From the NCBI GenBank assembly GCA_022759165.1, contig JAEMPT010000092.1, positions 1 to 8,331 of the forward strand: a DNA stretch of 8,331 nt, given 5' to 3'. This DNA is from Thermoprotei archaeon. GTDB lineage: Archaea; Thermoproteota; Thermoprotei_A; Sulfolobales; Fervidicoccaceae. The notes beneath the pieces were generated by a model. It was not told the DNA's origin, did no database searches, and was given only the letters and a program-made list of their open reading frames with translations. Made by a program: the position numbers and the translations under genes. Numbering within the stretch: the first letter of the stretch is position 1; each line of letters opens with the position of its first letter. This document shows positions 5,896 to 8,331 of this stretch, in pieces.

Positions 5896-6056
5896 GCGTT
5901 TTCTTGAAGGGCATATCATAAAAATCTTTTTCTCGTACTTTTATCTTCTAATATTTAGTTTTCGAATAGTATGCTTATTCTAAAGAGCCAAAAATATAAA
6001 AAAATGGGGCTTATTCTAACAATAGTTGGCGGGAGCTTCGCTTTTTGAAAAATTTT
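5896..6056. other. Convergent spacer with T-tracts and an 11-bp direct repeat
   Basis: Plus-strand T-rich runs at 5925-5950 (ATCTTTTTCT, then TACTTTTATC) probably terminate the DUF5320-like transcript. GCTTATTCTAA occurs twice, at 5973-5983 and 6009-6019, 36 bases apart. A T-run on the minus strand (opposite 6048-6052), just after the DGC stop, would end that gene. No ORF is supported. Confidence 0.45.
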
Positions 6057-6494
6057 TTATTGAGATTGGTTTCCAATGAACTTAGATAGAAAATCATTAA
6101 CTATCTTTCCAGCTATTCTCTTTACCTCTTCTTCATCGAAATCGAGTGAAGGTAGCTTGTTAATGCCCTCTTTCGCCACCGTTATTTTATAAGTTATTCC
6201 AATGCCTTTTTGCTTAAGGACATTAGACGCGCACATCAACTGACAACCGTTGATCGCTATGACGGCTTTAGCGTTCTTGAAGATATCAATGTGAGTTTTG
6301 CTTCCAGCACCTACAGCGGAGAGACAACACATCCTGACTTGATTGGGAAAGGCTTTGGTCAGCCTTCTTGCGACCTCGTTTCCTATTTGCCCCGTACTCG
6401 AAGCTCCGTCGCATGTAGCAACAATGATTAGATCTTTAGCCTGAGTAGAGCAATGAGGTAATAGCTGATATTTGCTAGAAGTTCGTTCGCTCAT
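6057..6494 (-). CDS. DGC-type putative zinc-binding protein
   Basis: A 145-aa protein resembling the DGC family (Pfam DGC, COG4273), small Cys-rich proteins predicted to bind zinc, with no firm biochemical role. The family hallmark region CDGASSTGQIGNEVARRLT lies at 28-46. Cysteines are C15, C28, the pair C56-C57 (RMCCLSAVGAG) and C84/C88 (INGCQLMCA). The name motif Asp-Gly-Cys is Asn-Gly-Cys here (N82). The ATG at 6494 is preceded by GGTG at 6504-6501 with a 6-nt gap; a longer start at GTG 6503 would lie inside that signal and is rejected. It is cytosolic and convergent with the DUF134/DUF5320 genes. A metal-handling or redox role is inferred only. Confidence 0.8.
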   Translation of the reverse strand: MSERTSSKYQLLPHCSTQAKDLIIVATCDGASSTGQIGNEVARRLTKAFPNQVRMCCLSAVGAGSKTHIDIFKNAKAVIAINGCQLMCASNVLKQKGIGITYKITVAKEGINKLPSLDFDEEEVKRIAGKIVNDFLSKFIGNQSQ

Positions 6495-6534
6495 TACAAA
6501 CACCTACTTTTCTATTTTGTAACATCTTTTCCTT

Positions 6535-6545
6535 AATATTTTTAA
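6535..6545 (-). promoter_or_regulatory. TATA-like box of the DGC gene
   Basis: On the minus strand TTAAAAATATT lies about 46 nt before the ATG, so initiation near 6514 would leave a leader of roughly 20 nt carrying the GGTG signal. The whole spacer is AT-rich, so chance similarity is possible. Confidence 0.35.
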
Positions 6546-6825
6546 TTGTTTAAATTCTCTTATTATTCATCAAAAATAATAAAAAAGTTTTTAATATGAA
6601 TATGAGTATAAACGGCATCGGCAATATTCCATTTCCTGAGTTGAAGGCCTTTAGTTTTTCAGTTATATTCGAGATCGCATTCATTCTTTTTTATTTAAAA
6701 AGCTATTGCACCTATACTTGGCATCTTTTTTAGAAAGTCGCTGTATCATTTTTCTAGCTTTTATTTTAAAGAAGAGCGCAATATCGCATGGCTTCAATCC
6801 AAATTGAAAACAAAGCCTTCAGCTG
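6546..6825. other. AT-rich divergent intergenic region
   Basis: No gene is firmly supported. The best short frame is ATG 6596 to TAG 6733 on the plus strand, 45 codons, with a hydrophobic middle (AFSFSVIFEIAFILFYL) and no ribosome-binding motif. It could be a small membrane protein but may equally be chance. T-rich runs occur at 6686-6693 and 6724-6731. I see no tRNA or C/D boxes. Confidence 0.3.
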
Positions 6826-6840
6826 TAAAAGCTTTTAAAC
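6825..6840 (+). promoter_or_regulatory. BRE/TATA promoter of the surface protein gene
   Basis: GTAAAAGC followed by TTTTAAAC (6833-6840) is a good crenarchaeal BRE/TATA match. Initiation would be expected near 6860-6866, giving an unusually long 5' leader of about 55-60 nt for this window. Confidence 0.5.
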
Positions 6841-6868
6841 TAAGGAGAAAAAATTATCATAAGTAAAA

Positions 6869-6890
6869 AGAGTTCAGCGAAATGAGCTCT
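6869..6890 (+). promoter_or_regulatory. Stem-loop in the mRNA leader of the surface protein gene
   Basis: AGAGTTCA (6869-6876) pairs with TGAGCTCT (6883-6890) along eight positions (one G-U), around a GCGAAA loop. It would lie at or just after the 5' end of the predicted transcript, 18 nt before the GGTG at 6908-6911. It may protect the mRNA or tune translation. An 8-codon mini-ORF (6882-6905) overlaps its 3' arm. Confidence 0.45.
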
Positions 6891-6919
6891 ATACGAGAAA
6901 TATAGCCGGTGCTGCTTCG

Positions 6920-8068
6920 ATGAAAAGCATTATCATGTACATCGCTCTTGCTATTTTTCTTATGTCGCTTTCCGGAATAGCGATGGCTGCAGTTTTCGTT
7001 TATTATCCGCTAACAATAAAGTCTTCTCCCGTTCCTCCTCCTCTGATCTACCAATCTGTTAGTTATCCTTTAGTGACAGATACATTAGATGGCTCACATA
7101 CTTCGGCAAATATAACGATCTCATTAAATAAAGAATTACATATTTATGATTATAATTTAAGCGCTGGTTACGTCGCTGTAAGAAACATTAATAACTTAGC
7201 GCTTTCCCCAGGTCAATCTTTTAACGTAAGCTGGACCGCATATATTACGAATTATACGGATCCAAACAAAGCAGGCGTTGTGCTCCAAGAGATAACTTAT
7301 ACTTGTGGAGGAACTTATAATTGGGCCTCCTTTTATTACTATGGTGGGAACAGCGTTAGTGCTGGCGGAACTACTTATAATCTCGATATGAGCATCCCTC
7401 ATCTATATAACATAACGATATATGAGCCTAGCAAAAATAAAATAACAATTAGCTATTATGTTGACAATGTTTTAGTAGCTACAGCAAGCAATCACTGCAA
7501 TAATCCTACAATAGTTAATGTGGAAGCTGGTAGATATGATGAAAGAAATGAATATGATCTTTATATTGACAATGCGTGGCTTTTTTATCCAAACGGTACT
7601 GTTTATAATATTTATACGGACGATTTCGAGAACAGCACAGTTGATAACTTCTTCGTGGACAGCTACTCGAATCCTTCTGGTTCAGGGAACGTAGGGAAGG
7701 AAGTAGTATATGCTTTTTGCGGAAAAGTGCTTGGAATTCAAAACGTAGATTCCTCATCGAATTACAGTTTTTACCTCTCTCTCAACTCGGTTCAAGCCTC
7801 AAATCCGAGCTCTATTTACAAAACATGGATTTGGACCGGAAATGATACACAAAAATCCTCAGCAATATCGATATATTCTTCCTCAGTTTTACAGAGCACA
7901 ACATCGCAACTGATCGTTTGGCCCAATGAGGAGAAATTCATTTACATGAACTATACAGCTCCTCTTTCCTTTTCGGGTAATGTGGCTATTTCTCTATCGT
8001 TGATATACGGAATTCCAGGCTCTGATGCTGTTAGCGTGTATTATCCCTTGAAAATAACAATAGGCTGA
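6920..8068 (+). CDS. Secreted beta-rich surface protein, function unknown
   Basis: A 382-aa protein with a Sec-type signal peptide: basic MKS, a hydrophobic core at 4-21 and cleavage likely after AMA (about residue 23). The remainder is strand-rich and full of Asn, Ser, Thr and Tyr, with nine N-x-S/T sequons, fitting a glycosylated exterior protein. Residues about 45-265 resemble a concanavalin/LamG-like jelly roll (WASFYYYGGNSVSAGG, ITISYYVDNVLVATA, YDLYIDNAWLFYPNG). Residues about 270-382 look like a second, Ig-like beta domain. VYYPL occurs at 27-31, right after the signal, and again at 373-377, the final strand. There is no C-terminal membrane anchor or sorting signal. It could be an S-layer-associated protein, a pilus or thread subunit, or a carbohydrate-binding protein. 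GGTG lies 8 nt before the ATG. Base composition is more AT-rich than the left-hand genes. Confidence 0.82.
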   Translation: MKSIIMYIALAIFLMSLSGIAMAAVFVYYPLTIKSSPVPPPLIYQSVSYPLVTDTLDGSHTSANITISLNKELHIYDYNLSAGYVAVRNINNLALSPGQSFNVSWTAYITNYTDPNKAGVVLQEITYTCGGTYNWASFYYYGGNSVSAGGTTYNLDMSIPHLYNITIYEPSKNKITISYYVDNVLVATASNHCNNPTIVNVEAGRYDERNEYDLYIDNAWLFYPNGTVYNIYTDDFENSTVDNFFVDSYSNPSGSGNVGKEVVYAFCGKVLGIQNVDSSSNYSFYLSLNSVQASNPSSIYKTWIWTGNDTQKSSAISIYSSSVLQSTTSQLIVWPNEEKFIYMNYTAPLSFSGNVAISLSLIYGIPGSDAVSVYYPLKITIG

Positions 8069-8280
8069 ACCTTATGAATAACCTTTTGAGAAATTAGATC
8101 GTTGAAAAAGATAGCCATTGCATGAAATACATTAAATCGTTCGTATTTTAATACCATTTTCGAACGAGTTTTATCCTGTTAAAGAAAACGCACATAGATA
8201 AATCCATCATACTAAAGCGAATTGGCTTTGCATTCATAATGATAGATTTTTTGTGATTTTCCGTCGATTGAATTTATAAC
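8069..8280. other. Downstream AT-rich spacer with an inverted repeat
   Basis: No coding region is supported. An inverted repeat TCGTTCG (8137-8143) / CGAACGA (8161-8167) with a 17-nt A/T-rich spacer is the only clear structure. It could be a weak terminator for the surface protein gene or part of a decayed mobile element ending at the GC hairpin further right. Confidence 0.35.
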
Positions 8281-8281
8281 T

Positions 8282-8310
8282 GAAAGCCTCGCCGTTCACG
8301 GCGGGGATTA
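8282..8310 (+). mobile_element. IS200/IS605-type right-end hairpin, probable remnant
   Basis: CCTCGCCG (8287-8294) pairs with CGGCGGGG (8299-8306) along eight positions (one T-G) around a TTCA loop, preceded by GAAAG. Archaeal IS200/IS605 elements commonly end, after tnpB, in just such a hairpin, which also forms the 3' end of the TnpB guide RNA scaffold. Here the gene to the left is unrelated and no tnpA or tnpB frame is visible, so this is a solo end, a MITE-like copy, or a coincidental hairpin. The G-rich arm on the 3' side suggests the element lay to the left. The identification rests on remembered pattern, not a search. Confidence 0.42.
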
Positions 8311-8331
8311 TAAAAGCATACAGGTTTTCTT

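Noticed and set aside
6008..6058. Possible small plus-strand RNA ending in GGGAGCTTCGC plus T-run
   Set aside because: The stem is only three pairs and the TATA-like stretch before it is generic; the T-runs are explained by convergent termination.
6596..6733. 45-codon plus-strand ORF with a hydrophobic stretch
   Set aside because: No ribosome-binding site, no recognisable family and AT-rich composition that yields hydrophobic codons by chance; mentioned only as part of the spacer.
8282..8310. CRISPR repeat at the window edge
   Set aside because: Only one copy is present and its hairpin is too GC-rich and long for typical crenarchaeal repeats; an IS605-type end fits better.

Overview
The window looks like chromosome of a thermophilic archaeon, most likely Thermoproteota (crenarchaeal). 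Coding sequences of moderate G+C sit between very AT-rich spacers. Promoters show archaeal BRE/TATA patterns and little else. Most genes carry a GGTG-type Shine-Dalgarno motif 6-10 nt ahead of the start. There is a good box C/D guide RNA candidate, and the proteins (DUF134, DGC, a COG1032-like radical SAM protein, an archaeal phosphoribosyltransferase) fit this assignment. No gene fixes a genus.

Left part (1-3330, + strand): a purine-type phosphoribosyltransferase (141-818) whose reading frame has no ATG, GTG or TTG before its conserved core, so it probably starts at ACG. A C/D box sRNA candidate follows (898-956). Then comes a tightly overlapping three-gene operon: a winged-helix repressor-like protein (1010-1387), an unrecognised 128-aa protein starting at TTG (1384-1770), and a 503-aa radical SAM enzyme (1763-3274). 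A palindrome just upstream of the regulator could be its own operator. A hairpin plus T-tract closes the operon.

Centre (3398-6494): a monocistronic 1-pyrroline-5-carboxylate dehydrogenase of the ALDH4 type (3451-5061) with all catalytic residues. It is followed by DUF134 (5235-5567) and a DUF5320-like Gly/Pro/aromatic-rich small protein (5629-5895), each with its own TATA box. A DGC-type putative zinc-binding protein (complement of 6057-6494) converges on them.

Right part (6495-8331): a distinctly AT-rich segment with one large gene (6920-8068) for a signal-peptide-bearing, Asn-glycosylation-rich, all-beta cell-surface protein. Its mature N-terminus and its C-terminus share a VYYPL-containing strand. 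Its mRNA leader holds a strong stem-loop. Near the window edge is a GC-rich hairpin resembling the right end / omega RNA terminal hairpin of IS200/IS605-family elements, with no transposase gene in view.

How the genes relate: the regulator, small protein and radical SAM enzyme are probably co-transcribed and act together. DUF134, DUF5320 and DGC belong to families often associated with metal or redox functions, so their proximity may be functional. The rest appear to be independent transcription units.
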